A stretch of 64,000 bases of DNA from Ramlibacter montanisoli (GCF_013087525.1 NZ_JABFCS010000001.1:2170001-2234000), one strand, 5' to 3'; shown: positions 30,185 through 42,207, counted from the stretch's first letter. The notes: a model not told the origin generated them from the sequence alone. Translations and numbers: made by a program.

Positions 30185-31317
30185 ACGCACGCACGCCCCT
30201 GAATCCCGTCCCCGTCGCGCCGGTCGAGGAGATCGTGGCCGAGATGAAGGCCGGCCGCATGGTCATCCTGGTCGACGAGGAGGACCGCGAGAACGAGGGC
30301 GACCTGGTGCTCGCCGCCGACCACGTCACGCCGGAGGCGATCAACTTCATGGCCCGCTTCGGCCGCGGCCTGATCTGCCTGACCCTCACGCGCGAGCGCT
30401 GCGAACGCCTGCAGCTGCCGCCCATGGTGGCGCGCAACGGCACGAAGATGGGCACGGCCTTCACCGTCTCGATCGAGGCGGCCGCCGAAGGCGTGACCAC
30501 CGGCATCTCCGCCGCCGACCGGGCCCGCACCGTGCAGGCCGCGGTCGCGCGCCACGCCAAGCCGCAGGACCTGGTGCAGCCCGGCCACATCTTCCCGCTG
30601 CAGGCGGTGGACGGCGGCGTGCTGATGCGCGCCGGCCATACCGAGGCGGGCTGCGACCTCGCGGCGCTGGCCGGCCAGTCACCGGCCGCCGTGATCTGCG
30701 AGATCATGAAGGACGACGGCACGATGGCGCGGCTGCCCGACCTGCAGCTGTTCGCCGCGGAGCACGGCCTGAAGATCGGCACCATCGCCGACCTGATCGG
30801 CTACCGCAGCCGCACCGAAAGCCTGGTGGAAAAGCTCGCGACCCGCCCGCTCGCCACCGCCTACGGCGAGTTCATCGCGCACGCCTGGCGCGACAAGCCC
30901 AGCCAGGGCCTGCACCTGGCGCTGGTGAAGGGCGAGTGGCAGCCGGACCAGGAAGTGCCGGTGCGCGTGCACGAACCGTTGTCGGTGCTGGACGCACTCG
31001 AAGTGAACCGCAGCATGCACTCCTGGAACCTGGACGCCAGCCTGAAGCACATCGCGGCCACCGGCTACGGCGTCGCCGTGCTGCTCAATTGCGGCGAAGG
31101 CGCCGAGCAGCTGCTGGCGCAGTTCGAAGGGACGGCCAAGGCATCGCACGCGCCCGAGCGCGGCCGCATGGACCTGCGCAGCTACGGCGTGGGCGCGCAG
31201 ATCCTGCGCGAATGCGGCGTGCACCGCATGAACCTCATGGGCACGCCGCGGCGCATGCCCAGCATGGCGGGCTACGGCCTCGAAGTGGCGGGCTACACAC
31301 CCCGCCCGAACGCATAA
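30181..31317 (+). CDS. ribBA: 3,4-dihydroxy-2-butanone-4-phosphate synthase with degenerate GTP cyclohydrolase II domain
   Basis: The N-terminal half (about 1-210) is an intact RibB domain with [16 protein letters not shown] and [12 protein letters not shown], which makes the four-carbon precursor of lumazine. The C-terminal half aligns with GTP cyclohydrolase II ([15 protein letters not shown]) but lacks the three zinc cysteines (C...CxC) and has no GxG-rich nucleotide loop, so it should be inactive. A separate RibA must exist elsewhere. Such hybrids are known in Burkholderiales. 378 residues. Confidence 0.93.
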   Translation: MNARTPLNPVPVAPVEEIVAEMKAGRMVILVDEEDRENEGDLVLAADHVTPEAINFMARFGRGLICLTLTRERCERLQLPPMVARNGTKMGTAFTVSIEAAAEGVTTGISAADRARTVQAAVARHAKPQDLVQPGHIFPLQAVDGGVLMRAGHTEAGCDLAALAGQSPAAVICEIMKDDGTMARLPDLQLFAAEHGLKIGTIADLIGYRSRTESLVEKLATRPLATAYGEFIAHAWRDKPSQGLHLALVKGEWQPDQEVPVRVHEPLSVLDALEVNRSMHSWNLDASLKHIAATGYGVAVLLNCGEGAEQLLAQFEGTAKASHAPERGRMDLRSYGVGAQILRECGVHRMNLMGTPRRMPSMAGYGLEVAGYTPRPNA

Positions 31318-31333
31318 GAACAAAGGGATCCTC

Positions 31334-31798
31334 ATGTTTGGTGCAGACAAGGGCACGTCCAGCCGGCTGGACGGCAAGCAGCTGGTCATCGGCATCGTGC
31401 AGGCGCGCTTCAACCAGTCCGTGACCAACGCGCTGGCCAAGGCGTGCTGGGACGAGCTGCTGGCGTGCGGCGTGCAGGAGAAGAACATCGAGCACGTGCA
31501 GGTGCCGGGCGCGCTGGAAGTGCCGGTCGCCCTGCAGGCGATGGCGGAAAAGGGCGGCTACGACGCGCTGATCGCGCTGGGCTGCATCATCCGCGGCGAG
31601 ACCTACCACTTCGAGCTGGTGTCCAACGAATCCGCCGCGGGCGTCACGCGCGTGTCGCTGGACCACCAGCTGCCGATCGCCAACGCGATCCTCACCACCG
31701 AGAACATGGACCAGGCCGTCGCGCGCCAGGTGGACAAGGGCCGCGACGCCGCGCAGGTGGCGATCGAGATGGCCAACCTGCTGGACGACCTGGCATGA
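31334..31798 (+). CDS. ribH: 6,7-dimethyl-8-ribityllumazine synthase
   Basis: Condenses the RibB product with the pyrimidine intermediate. 154 residues with [25 protein letters not shown] and [14 protein letters not shown], including the catalytic histidine region. Stop overlaps the nusB ATG. Confidence 0.96.
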   Translation: MFGADKGTSSRLDGKQLVIGIVQARFNQSVTNALAKACWDELLACGVQEKNIEHVQVPGALEVPVALQAMAEKGGYDALIALGCIIRGETYHFELVSNESAAGVTRVSLDHQLPIANAILTTENMDQAVARQVDKGRDAAQVAIEMANLLDDLA

Positions 31799-32278
31799 GC
31801 GCCGCCCCCACGCCCGCCCGCAAGACCTCGGCCAAGCCGCCGCCGCGCAGCCGCGCCCGCGAGTTCGCCGTGCAGGCCCTGTACCAGCACCTGGTCGGCC
31901 GGCAGGACGCCGCGTCCATCGACGAGTTCACCCGCGGCCTGTCCGGCTTCCACAAGGCCGACGCCGTGCACTACGACGCCCTGCTGCACGGCTGCATCCG
32001 GGAAGCCGCGGAACTCGACGCGCTGATCCTGCCGCTGCTGGATCGCAAGCTGGAGGAGATCTCCCCATCGAGCATGCGGTGATGTGGATCGGCGCCTACG
32101 AGTTCCTGCACGCGCCGGACGTGCCCTGGCGCGTGGTGCTCAACGAATGCATCGAGCTGGCCAAGGAGTTCGGCGGCACCGACGGCCACAAGTACGTCAA
32201 CGGCGTGCTCAATGGCCTGGCCCCCAGCTGCGCGCGCCCGAGGTCGAGGCCGACCGCGCCACGGGAAAGGCCCGCTGA
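31795..32278 (+). CDS. nusB: Transcription antitermination factor NusB (two frameshifts)
   Basis: RNA-binding factor of rRNA antitermination. [15 protein letters not shown] opens the domain. Near 32068 a CCCC run must be CCCCC to read [17 protein letters not shown], and near 32224 CCCCC must be CCCCCC to reach [19 protein letters not shown]. Joined length about 161 residues. The stop overlaps the next ATG (TGATG). Confidence 0.93.
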
Positions 32279-33462
32279 TGAGGATCTCGAAACGCGCCGA
32301 GCGGATCGAGCCCTTCTACGTGATGGAGGTCGCCAAGGCGGCCGCGCAGATGGCGCGGGAGGTCGCGCGCAGCGACACGCCGATGATCTTCCTGAACATC
32401 GGCGAGCCGGACTTCACCGCGCCGCCGCTGGTGCAGGAAGCCGCGGCGCGCGCGATCCGCGACGGCCGCACCCAGTACACCCACGCGACCGGCCTGGACG
32501 CGCTGCGCGAGCGCATCAGCGGCTGGTACACGCAGCGCTTCGGCGTGGACGTGCCGGCGCGCCGCATCGTGGTCACCGCCGGCGCCTCGGCCGCCTTGCA
32601 GCTGGCCTGCCTGGCGCTGGTCGAAGCGGGCGACGAGATCCTGATGCCGGACCCGAGCTATCCGTGCAACCGCCACTTCGTGAGCGCGGCGGACGGCAAC
32701 GCGGTGCTGATCCCCACCACCGCCGAAGAGCGCTACCAGCTCAGCGCCGCCAAGGTGCAGGAGCACTGGGGGCCGAAGACGCGCGGCGTGCTGCTGGCCT
32801 CGCCCTCGAATCCGACCGGCACCTCGATCCACCCCGAGGAGCTGCGCAGGATCCACGCCTTCGTGCAATCGAAAGGCGGCATCACGCTGCTGGACGAGAT
32901 CTACCTGGGCCTGTCCTACGAGGACACCTTCGGCCACACGGCGCTGGCGATCGACGACCAGGTGGTCAGCATCAACAGCTTCTCCAAGTACTTCAACATG
33001 ACCGGCTGGCGCCTGGGCTGGATGGTGGTGCCCGAAGCGCTGGTGCCGGCGGTGGAGCGGCTGGCGCAGAACCTGTTCATCTGCCCGAGCACGGTGGCGC
33101 AGCACGCGGCGCTGGCCTGCTTCGAGCCGGAAAGCATCGCCGAATACGAGCGCCGGCGCGCCGAGTTCAAGGCGCGGCGCGACTGGTTCATCCCGCAGCT
33201 GCAGGCCATGGGCCTGCGGGTGCCGGTGATGCCCGACGGCGCCTTTTACGCCTGGGCCGATTGCAGCGAGGCCGCGCAGCGCCTGGGCGTGCAGGGCAGC
33301 TGGGACTTCGCCTTCGCGGCGATGGAGCGTGCGCACGTGGCGGTGACGCCGGGCCGCGACTTCGGCCACGCCGAAACGAGCCGCTTCATCCGCTTTTCCA
33401 CCGCCAATGCGATGGCGCAGCTGCAGGAAGCGGCGGCGCGCCTCAAGGACCTGCTGCGATGA
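32278..33462 (+). CDS. PLP-dependent class I aminotransferase
   Basis: Fold-type I aminotransferase of the aspartate aminotransferase family. [13 protein letters not shown] binds substrate, [14 protein letters not shown] and [10 protein letters not shown] are conserved, and [15 protein letters not shown] carries the PLP lysine. 394 residues. Co-transcribed with nusB and ybgC. The amino acid it uses cannot be told. Confidence 0.9.
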   Translation: MRISKRAERIEPFYVMEVAKAAAQMAREVARSDTPMIFLNIGEPDFTAPPLVQEAAARAIRDGRTQYTHATGLDALRERISGWYTQRFGVDVPARRIVVTAGASAALQLACLALVEAGDEILMPDPSYPCNRHFVSAADGNAVLIPTTAEERYQLSAAKVQEHWGPKTRGVLLASPSNPTGTSIHPEELRRIHAFVQSKGGITLLDEIYLGLSYEDTFGHTALAIDDQVVSINSFSKYFNMTGWRLGWMVVPEALVPAVERLAQNLFICPSTVAQHAALACFEPESIAEYERRRAEFKARRDWFIPQLQAMGLRVPVMPDGAFYAWADCSEAAQRLGVQGSWDFAFAAMERAHVAVTPGRDFGHAETSRFIRFSTANAMAQLQEAAARLKDLLR

Positions 33463-33872
33463 ACAGGCCCCAGGTCTTTACCTGGCCGATACGCGTGTAC
33501 TGGGAAGACACCGATGCGGGCGGCATCGTCTTCTATGCAAACTACCTGAAGTTTTTCGAGCGGGCGCGCACGGAGTGGCTGCGTTCCCTCGGCGTATCGC
33601 AGGGCGCGTTGAAGGAGGATGGCGGCGGCATGTTCGTGGTGAGCGAGACTTCGGTGCGCTACCTGCAGCCGTCGCGCCTGGACGATGAACTTCTTGTTAC
33701 GGCCCAGCTGGAAGCCGGCGGCCGCGCCTCTCTCATAATCGCGCAAAGAGCGTTGAGGGGCGGCACCGTGCTGTGCGAGGGAACGATCCGCATCGGCTGG
33801 GTCGATGCCGCGACGCTGCGGCCGGCGCGCATCCCTGGCGCGATCCTCGAAGTGCTGAACACGAAGGCATGA
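33459..33872 (+). CDS. ybgC: Tol-Pal-associated acyl-CoA thioesterase
   Basis: Hot-dog fold thioesterase that heads the tol gene cluster. The YbgC signature [17 protein letters not shown] includes the catalytic aspartate. 137 residues, ATGA overlap with tolQ. Confidence 0.94.
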   Translation: MNRPQVFTWPIRVYWEDTDAGGIVFYANYLKFFERARTEWLRSLGVSQGALKEDGGGMFVVSETSVRYLQPSRLDDELLVTAQLEAGGRASLIIAQRALRGGTVLCEGTIRIGWVDAATLRPARIPGAILEVLNTKA

Positions 33873-34566
33873 ACCAAGACCTCTCCATCCTGCAGCTCGT
33901 CCTCGGCGCAAGCCTGGTGGTGCAGCTCGTCATGTTGCTGCTGCTGGTGGTGTCCGTCACCAGCTGGGCGGCGATCTTCCGCAAGCTGTTCGCGCTGCGC
34001 CGCGTCAAGACGCTCAACGCCGACTTCGAACGCGAGTTCTGGTCCGGCACCAGCCTGAACGACCTGTTCTCCTCCGCCGCCCAGAACGCCAAGATGGCCG
34101 GCCCCATGGAGCGCATCTTCGCCTCCGGCATGCGCGAGTACCAGAAGCTGCGCGAGCGCCGCATCGGCGACGCGGGCACGCTGCTCGATGGCGCGCGCCG
34201 CGCCATGCGCGCGAGCTTCCAGCGCGAACTCGACGCGGTGGAAAGCAACCTGTCCTTCCTCGCCTCGGTCGGCTCGGTCTCGCCCTACGTGGGCCTGTTC
34301 GGCACGGTCTGGGGGATCATGCATGCCTTCACCGGGCTGGCCGCGCTGCAGACGGTGACGCTGGCGACCGTGGCGCCCGGCATCGCCGAAGCGCTGGTGG
34401 CCACGGCGCTCGGCCTGTTCGCCGCCATTCCCGCCGTCGTCGCCTACAACCGCTTCGCGCGCGACATCGACCGCGTCGCGATCAACCTGGAGACCTTCAT
34501 CGAGGAGTTCTCCAACATCCTGCAGCGCAACCTGGGCGGGCTCACGGGTACCGCCTCCGGCCACTG

Positions 34567-34567
<1 letters not shown>
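33869..34567 (+). CDS. tolQ: Tol-Pal system inner-membrane proton channel subunit
   Basis: MotA/ExbB-family subunit which, with TolR, uses proton motive force to drive TolA for outer-membrane constriction at division. Three membrane helices (about 14-38, 131-155, 168-195), with the conserved [10 protein letters not shown] after helix 2. 232 residues. The stop overlaps the tolR ATG. Confidence 0.95.
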
Positions 34568-34992
<425 letters not shown>

Positions 34993-34996
<4 letters not shown>

Positions 34997-35903
34997 ACGC
35001 CGCCGCGGAGCGCCTGGAGTTCGCGCCGCCTCCGCAACCGGGGCTGCTGCGCGGCTTCGCGCTCGCGCTGCTGGCGCACGGCCTGCTGGTGGCCGCACTG
35101 ATGCACGGCCTGCAGTGGAAGCGCGACGCGCAGGATGCCGCGGTCGAGGCCGAACTGTGGTCGGCGCTGCCGCAGCAGGCGGCGCCACGCGAAGTGCAGC
35201 CGCCGCCTCCTCCCCCGCCGCAGCCCGTGGTGAAGGCACCGCCCGAGCCGGTGGTGAAGGCCCCCCGCAACCGGACCCGCAGGTGCAGCGCGACGCGCAG
35301 ATCGCGCTGGAGCGCGAAAGGGAGAAGCGCGAACGCGAGCTGGAGAAGCGCGAGCTGGAAAAGCGCAAGCTCGTGGAGCAGCGCGCGAAACTCGAGGCGC
35401 AGAAGAAGAAGCAGCGCGAGGAGGAACTCGCGAAGAAAAAGCTGGAGCAGCAGAAGCTGGTGGCCGAGGCGAAGCGCAAGGACGAAGAGAAGCGGCGCAA
35501 GCTGGAAGAGCAGGAAGCCCGCGACGCGAAGAAGCTCGCGGCGATCCGCGAAGAGAACATGAAGCGCATGCAGGGCATGGCCGGCACGGGCGCGCCCTCT
35601 TCCACCGGTGCCGCGGCGCAGTCCTCCGGTCCTTCCGCGGGCTGGGCAGCCCGCGTGATCGGGAAGGTGCGGCCCAACATCGTCTTCACCGAAGTGGTCA
35701 CCGGCAACCTGGAAGCCGTCGTGGAGGTGCGCCTGGCACCCGACGGGACCATCGTCGGCAAGCGCCTGAAGAAAGCCAGCGGCAACAAGGCCTGGGACGA
35801 AGCGGTGCTGCGCGCCCTGGACAAGACCGAGGTGCTGCCGCGCGATCCGGAGACCGGCCGCGTGCCCAACGGCGCGGATCTCGTGTTCCGCCCGCGCAGC
35901 TGA
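34993..35903 (+). CDS. tolA: TolA, cell envelope integrity protein (frameshift)
   Basis: Periplasm-spanning protein pulled by TolQR. N-terminal membrane helix (GFALALLAHGLLVAAL), a proline tract, then a Lys/Glu/Arg-rich helix (about 100-200) and a C-terminal TonB-like domain (VEVRLAPDGTIVGKRLKK). A C6 run near 35265 must be C7 to join proline tract and helix. About 303 residues. tolB and pal do not follow; dnaE faces it. Confidence 0.93.
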
Positions 35904-35924
35904 GCGCCAGGCAGGTCGCCGCGC

Positions 35925-35950
35925 CGGGGTGAGCGCGAAGCCGAACCCCG
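35925..35950. repeat. Solo REP-like unit between tolA and dnaE
   Basis: CGGGGT and ACCCCG enclose GAGCGCGAAGCCGA. The sequence resembles unit B of the inverted pairs at 13268 and 45572 (GGTGAGGCGCAGCCGAACCCC). It lies in the 56-bp gap between convergent genes and may terminate both. Confidence 0.55.
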
Positions 35951-35959
35951 ACAGGCCTT

Positions 35960-38900
35960 TCAGTTCTCGTAGACGATCTGCGCCAGCCCCGTGCGCCTGT
36001 GCCATCCAGCTGGCCAGCGCCGCGTCGCTCGGGAAGAACTTGGCCTGTTCGCCCAGCTGCAGTTCCGCCACCGCCGCATCCCGCTGCACCAGCAGCCGCA
36101 CGCCGAGTCCGCGGACCAGTTCGCCCTGCTCCGACATCTCGCGCCTGGGCGGGAAGTCGCGCAGCAGCCGCTGGATGTCCGGCGCAGCGCCGTTGACCGC
36201 CACCTTGAGGTACTTGCCGAAGCGGCAGCGGGCGGTGGCCAGGTCCCAGATCTGCTGCACGTTCAGCCGGAAGCCGCCGGAGAAGCGGTCCGGCTGCAGC
36301 TTGGCCATCACCACCACCAGCTCGTCGTCCTTGAACCAGGCGCGGTGCGGGTTGAACACGCCCTCGTCGGCGGCCGCGTCGATGGCATCGCTCTTGTCGT
36401 CCAGCTTGAAGAGGGCGAGCTTGCCGCGCTGGCCGTTGATGATGCGCATGTCGGTGACGATGCCCGCCAGCAGCAGCGGCTCGCGCGTGTCCACCAGCTC
36501 CTCGATGCGCCGCTTGCAGAAGCGCCGCACCTCGCGCTCGACCTCGTCGAACAGGTGGCCCGAAAGGTAGAAGCCGATGGCGGTCTTCTCCTGCGACAGG
36601 CGCTCCTTCACGCCCCAGGGCGTGGCCTCCACGAGTTCGGGCTCCTGGTGGCTGGCGCCGTGCGTGTCGCCCATGTCGAACAGGCCGCCCTGGTTGGCGT
36701 TGGCCTCCGCCGCGTTGGCGAAGTCGAAGGCCCGATCGATCGACGCGACCAGCGAGGCGCGGTTCATCTGCAGCGCATCGAAGGCGCCGGCCTTGATCAG
36801 CGCTTCCACCGTGCGCTTGTTGATGCGGCCGCGGTCCACGCGGCAGCAGAAGTCGTACAGGCTCTTGAAGGCGCCGCCCTCTTCGCGCGCCGCCACGATC
36901 GCCTCGATCGCGGACTGGCCCGTGCCCTTGATCGCGCCCAGGCCGTAGCGCACCACCTTGTCGGAGATCGGCTCGAAGCGGTAGGTGCCGCGGTTCACGT
37001 CCGGCGGCTCGAAGGTGAGGCCGAAGCGGTTGACCGCGTCCTCGAACAACACCTTGAGCTTGTCGGTGTTGTCCATTTCGATGGTCATGTTGGCGCAGAA
37101 GAACTCCGCCGTGTAATGGACCTTCAGCCAGGCCGTGTGGTACGCCAGCAGCGAGTAGGCGGCGGCGTGCGACTTGTTGAAGCCGTAGCCCGCGAACTTC
37201 TCCATCAGGTCGAAGATCTCGTCGGCCTTCTCCTGGGGGATGCCGTGCGTCTTGTCGGCACCGGCGCGGAAGCGCTCGCGGTGCTCGGCCATCTCCTCGG
37301 CCTTCTTCTTGCCCATGGCCCGGCGCAGCAGGTCGGCGCCGCCGAGCGAGTAGCCGCCCAGGATCTGCGCGGTCTGCATCACCTGCTCCTGGTAGACCAT
37401 GATCCCGTAGGTCTCGCTGAGCATGCCTGCCACCGCCGGATGCGGGTACTCCACCGTTTCGCGGCCGTGCTTGCGCGCCACGAAGCTGGGGATCAGGTCC
37501 ATGGGACCCGGGCGGTACAGCGCGTTCAGCGCGATCAGATCTTCCAGGCGCGTGGGCCGCGCGTCGCGCAGCATGCCCTGCATGCCGCGGGATTCGAACT
37601 GGAACACGGCTTCGGTCTTGCCGTCGGAAAAGAGCTTGTAGGTCGCCGCGTCGTCCAGCGGCACGCCTTCGAAGTTGAAGCCCTCCTGCCCGGGATGCCG
37701 CTGCACGATGAACTGGCGCGCGAGCTCCAGGATGGTCAGCGTGGCGAGGCCCAGGAAGTCGAACTTCACCAGGCCGGCCGCTTCCACGTCGTCCTTGTCG
37801 TACTGGCTGACGGCCGAATCGCTGCCCGGCTGCTGGTACAGCGGCGTGAAGTCGGTCAGCTTGCCCGGCGCGATCAGCACGCCGCCGGCGTGCATGCCGA
37901 CGTTGCGGGTCATGCCTTCGAGCTTCTGCGCCAGGTCCAGCAGCGTCTTGACCTCGTCCTCGCGCTGGTAGCGCTCGGCCAGGATCGGCTCCTGCTTCAA
38001 GGCATCGGCGATCGTGATGTGCGTGCCGGGCTTGTTCGGGATCAGCTTGCTGATGCCGTCGCAGAAGGTGTAGCTCATGTCGAGCACGCGCCCGACGTCG
38101 CGCACGGCCGCGCGCGCAGCCATCGTGCCGAAAGTGGCGATCTGCGACACCGCGTCGCGCCCGTACTTTTCCTTCACGTACTCGATCACGCGGTCGCGGT
38201 TGCCCTGGCAGAAGTCGATGTCGAAGTCGGGCATCGACACGCGTTCCGGGTTCAGGAAGCGCTCGAACAGCAGGTTGTACTGCAGCGGATCGAGGTCGGT
38301 GATCTTCAGCGCGTAGGCCACCAGCGAGCCGGCGCCCGATCCACGCCCCGGGCCCACCGGGCAGCCGTTGCTCTTCGCCCAGTTGATGAAGTCGCCCACG
38401 ATCAGGAAGTAGCCGGGGAAGCCCATCTTCAGGATGGTGCCCAGCTCGAACTCCAGCCGCTCCTCGTAGCGCGCGCGCTGCTTCTCGCGCTCCGCCGCAT
38501 CCGGGTAGAGGTGCAGCAGCCGCTCCTTCAGGCCCTCGTGCGAGGCGTAGCGGAAGTACTCCTCGATCGGCATGCCGTTGGGCGTGGGGAAGTTCGGCAG
38601 CCGCGGCTTGCCCAGTTCCAGCACCAGGTTGCAGCGGCGCGCGATCTCCGCCGTGTTGGCGATCGCCGAAGGGATGTCCTCGAACAGCGCCTCCATCTGC
38701 GCCACGGTCTTGAAGTACTGCTCGCGGGTGAACTTGCGCACCCGGCGGGCATTGCCCAGGATCTCGCCTTCGGAGATGCACACGCGCGCCTCGTGCGCCT
38801 CGTAGTCGTCTTCCTTGGTGAACTGCACCGGATGGGTGGCCACCACCGGCAGCTTCAGCCGCGCGGCCAGCTGCACGGCGGCCGCCACGTGCGCCTCGTC

Positions 38901-39422
38901 GTCGTTGCGGCCGGCCCGCTGCAGCTCGATGTAGAAGCGGTGCGGGAACAGGCCCGCCAGCTGCAGCGCCACTTCGGACGCACGGCTCTCGTCGGCCTGC
39001 AGCAGGGCCTGCCCGACCGGGCCGGCCTGCGCGCCGGACAGCAGGATCAGGCCTTCGCCCAGTTCCTGCAGCCACTCGAGCTTCGCGATCGCCTGGGCCC
39101 GGACCACGTTGCGTGTCCAGGCGCGCGCCAGGATCTCGCACAGGTTCAGGTAGCCTCGGTGGTTCTGCACCAGCAACACCAGCCGGGAGATCGTGGCCGG
39201 GTCGCTGCCCAGGCCCTGCAGCATGAGTTCGCAGCCGATCACCGGCTTCAGGCCGGCGCTGCGCGCTGCCTTGTAGAACTTGATCGCCCCGAACAGGTTG
39301 TTGAGGTCGGTGATGCCCAGGGCCGGCTGGCTGTCGGCCGCCGCCGCCTTCACGATCTCCTCGATGCGGTTGGTGCCGTCGACGACGGAGAATTCGGTGT
39401 GGAGGCGCAGGTGCACGAACAT
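35960..39422 (-). CDS. dnaE: DNA polymerase III subunit alpha (frameshift at extreme C-terminus)
   Basis: Replicative polymerase. The PHP domain starts FVHLRLHTEFSVVDGTN; the catalytic aspartates lie in SMPDFDIDFCQGNRD; the beta-clamp and OB regions follow. The frame is intact for about 1135 residues. Near 35985 it must shift to end LAQIVYEN and stop at 35960, the usual C-terminus in Burkholderiales; the raw frame runs on as antisense of tolA. About 1153 residues. Confidence 0.96.
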
Positions 39423-39475
39423 GGTTCGATTGTAGGAAACGCGGCCCCCTTGACATCAGGAGAGATTCCCTTGCC

Positions 39476-40215
39476 GTGAACAAAGTCCTGAACATTTCCG
39501 CGTACAAGTTCGTGCCCCTGCCCGACGCCGCCGGCCTGCGGGAGCCCTTGCTCGCGCGCGCGAAATCGCTGGGGCTCAAGGGCACGATCCTGCTGGCCGA
39601 GGAAGGCATCAACCTGTTCCTCGCGGGCGCGCCGGAGGGCGTGCGGGCGCTGCTGGCCCACCTGCGCGCGGACCCGCGCCTGGCCGACCTGCAGGCCAAG
39701 GAGAGCTGGTCGGCCGAGGTGCCCTTCGGGCGGATGCTGGTGAAGCACAAGCGCGAGATCATCCGCATGAACCACCCGGCGATCCAGCCGGCGGCGGACG
39801 CGCGCCGGCGCTGGAAGCCAGGACGCTGAAGCGCTGGCTGGACCAGGGGCACGACGACGCGGGCCGGCCGGTGGTGACGCTGGACACGCGCAATGCCTTC
39901 GAAGTGGATTACGGGACCTTCGCGGGCGCCATCGACTGGCGGCTGGAGAGATTCAGCGAGTTCCCCGAGGCGCTGCGCGATCACGTCCAGGACCTGCAAG
40001 GCAAGACGGTGGTGAGTTTCTGCACCGGTGGCATCCGCTGCGAGAAGGCGGCGCTGGTGATGCGCGAGGCCGGGCTGCAGGATGTCTGGCAGCTGGAGGG
40101 CGGGATCCTGAAGTACCTGGAGGAGACCGGCGGGGCGCACTTCCAGGGGACGTGCTTCGTGTTCGATGAACGGGAAGCGCTGCAGGCCGACCTGGCGCCG
40201 AAATCTCGCGGCTAG
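39476..40215 (+). CDS. trhO: tRNA uridine-5-oxyacetic acid hydroxylase TrhO, rhodanese family (frameshift)
   Basis: Oxygen-dependent hydroxylase of U34 in tRNA (YceA family). GTG start. The N-terminal domain has [16 protein letters not shown]; the rhodanese domain has the active cysteine in [13 protein letters not shown]. The two parts are out of frame near 39805-39815. About 246 residues joined. Its TAG stop is the other strand of the pirin gene's TAG, a shared CTAG. Confidence 0.92.
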
Positions 40216-41107
40216 GAGCGCGGCTCCGGCGGCGTGAACCGCGTCGGCGGCAGCGGAATGAACTCCGTCTCCCCGGCACCGCCGGCATGCGCATCGCTTC
40301 CCAGTCCGCGCTGGCCTGCAGGATGCGGTCCTTGCGGCTGGACACGAAGTTCCACCACATGTGGCGCGGCGCATCCAGCGGCGCGCCGCCCACCAGCACC
40401 ACGCGCGCGCCGGCCGGGGCGAACAGCTTCGCCGGCAGGCCGGCCACCAGCGTGCCCATCTGCCGTTCCGGCAGCAGCTCGCCGTCCACCTCGATGCTGC
40501 CCTCCACCGCGTACAGCGCCACTTCCGGCGCCAGCGGCGGCAGCTCCACGTGGCCTCCGGCCGGCAGCCACACGTCCAGGTAGAGCGTGGGCGACAGCGC
40601 CGGCACCGGCGAGCGCGCGCCGAAGGCTTCGCCCACCAGCACGCGCACGCGCGCGTCGCCGACGCTCACCTCCGGAATCGCGCTCGCGGGCGTGTGCGAG
40701 AACGAAGGCTCGGTCTCCTCGTGCGACAGCGGCAGCGCCGTCCACAGCTGCAGCCCGTGGTTCACGAAGCGCGTGTCGCGCAGGTGGGCGGGCCGGCGCT
40801 CGGAATGCACGATGCCGCGGCCGGCGGTCATCCAGTTGATGGCGCCCGGCTCGATCAGCTGTTCGGTGCCCAGGCTGTCGCGGTGCATCATCGCGCCGTC
40901 GAACAGGTAGGTGACCGTGGCCAGGCCGATGTGCGGATGGGGCCGCACGTCGTGGTTGACGCCCGGCAGCTCCTCGGCGGGGCCGAAGTGGTCGAAGAAG
41001 ATGAAGGGCCCGACGCTGCGCCGGCGCGCGTCGGGCAGCAGGCGGCGGACCAGGAAGCCGCCGCCGAGGTCCTTCTCGTTTCCGTTCAGCTGCTGTGCGA
41101 GGGGCAT
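40212..41107 (-). CDS. Pirin family protein, long form (frameshift near C-terminus)
   Basis: Bicupin metalloprotein of the pirin family, which includes quercetin dioxygenases and redox sensors. Metal-site region [15 protein letters not shown] and the histidine-glutamate pair in [11 protein letters not shown] are present. Near 40282 GGGG must be GGGGG to read [15 protein letters not shown] and stop at 40212. About 298 residues. Last gene of a four-gene redox operon. Confidence 0.88.
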
Positions 41108-41117
41108 GCCCCCGAGC

Positions 41118-41672
41118 TTACTTCTTCCAGCGCGCCGCCGCCGCGGCCACCCGCTGGCCGAACTGCCGGCCCGTTTCCAGGTCGCCCGGCAGCATCTCCT
41201 GCACCGAGGCGTCGGCCGGCGACTGCGACACCGCGCCGCTGAAGGTCCCCAGGTAGTTCACGTCGTTGCGCTGCGCGGCCTTGGAGTTCGCCGGCATCAT
41301 GCCGTTGCCCACCCACACGCCGCCGTGCTGCATGGCGAGCGTGAAGAAGTAGCTGAGCGTGCTGAACTTGTCGCCGTTCATGCTGGCGCTGTTCGTGAAG
41401 CCCGCGAACATCTTGTCCTTCCACGCCCCGCCGAACCAGGGCTTGGACGAGGCGTCCGCGAACTTCTTGAACTGCCAGCTCGGCCCGCCCATGTAGGTGG
41501 GCGCGCCGAACACGATCGCGTCCGCCTGGGCCAGCCGGTCCCAGGCGCCTTCGGGCAGGTTGCCCTCGGCGTCGATCGCGACCAGCGGCGCGCCGGCTCC
41601 CTCGGCAACGGCCTGCGCCAGGCGCTGGGTATGGCCGTAGCCGGAGTGGTAGACGACGACGACATTGGCCAT
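41118..41672 (-). CDS. Flavodoxin/WrbA-like NAD(P)H:quinone oxidoreductase
   Basis: FMN-dependent two-electron quinone reductase type. VVVVYHSGYGHTQRLAQAV is the FMN-phosphate loop; FGAPTYMGGPSWQFKKF contacts the flavin. 184 residues. Lies 10 bp before the pirin gene and behind DoxX, so a role in quinone detoxification or redox balance is likely. Confidence 0.87.
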   Translation of the reverse strand: MANVVVVYHSGYGHTQRLAQAVAEGAGAPLVAIDAEGNLPEGAWDRLAQADAIVFGAPTYMGGPSWQFKKFADASSKPWFGGAWKDKMFAGFTNSASMNGDKFSTLSYFFTLAMQHGGVWVGNGMMPANSKAAQRNDVNYLGTFSGAVSQSPADASVQEMLPGDLETGRQFGQRVAAAAARWKK

Positions 41673-41703
41673 GGAGGCTCCCTTGTTCTTGTGAGGCAGG
41701 CGG

Positions 41704-41724
41704 ATGGCGGGTCAGGCCCGCCAT
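41704..41724. repeat. Short REP-like hairpin
   Basis: ATGGCGGG and CCCGCCAT pair perfectly around TCAGG, in the 64-bp gap between the doxX and flavodoxin genes. Similar GCGGGCCTGACCCGC elements are dispersed in many Burkholderiales genomes (from memory). Confidence 0.5.
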
Positions 41725-41736
41725 GACAGGGCGAAA

Positions 41737-42207
41737 TCAGGGCACCCGGCGTCGCCCGTCCATGCTGTACGCGCCGGCGCCGAAGGCGGCAAGCGCCAGC
41801 AGGCCGCCGACGATGGCGTAGTTCTTGAAGAAGGCCTGCTTCTGCATCATGACCTGCGCTTCCGGCATGGCCCAGTAGTTGTGGAACATGGGCGTGATCA
41901 CGGCCACGAAGATCGCCAGGCCCAATGCCGCCCAGCGCGTCTTGAACCCGACCACGAGCATGATGCCCAGCACGAGCTCGGCGGCGATGGCGATCGCCGT
42001 CGCCACTTCCGGCAGCGGGATGCCCTTGGAGGCGATGTAGCCGGCGGTGCCGGCGAAGCCGCCGATCTTGCCCCAGCCCGCGGGGATGAAGAGCACGGCG
42101 ATCAGGATGCGCCCGAGCAGCGCCGCCAGATTCTGCGCGGGCGTCAGCGCCAGGCCGGTAGTGGAATCGACCGCGTAACCGGGGGCATTGGAAGTCAGCG
42201 TTGCCAT
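41737..42207 (-). CDS. DoxX-family membrane protein
   Basis: Small integral membrane protein with four predicted helices; DoxX proteins are linked to thiosulfate/quinone oxidoreductases and redox homeostasis. ALLGRILIAVLFIPAGWGK is the family's first helix. 156 residues. Between pirin and flavodoxin genes on the same strand. Confidence 0.88.
   Translation of the reverse strand: MATLTSNAPGYAVDSTTGLALTPAQNLAALLGRILIAVLFIPAGWGKIGGFAGTAGYIASKGIPLPEVATAIAIAAELVLGIMLVVGFKTRWAALGLAIFVAVITPMFHNYWAMPEAQVMMQKQAFFKNYAIVGGLLALAAFGAGAYSMDGRRRVP

Noticed and set aside
35991..39479. 1162-residue plus-strand ORF opposite dnaE
   Set aside because: Antisense shadow of dnaE with no domain and a biased His/Gln/Val/Leu composition.
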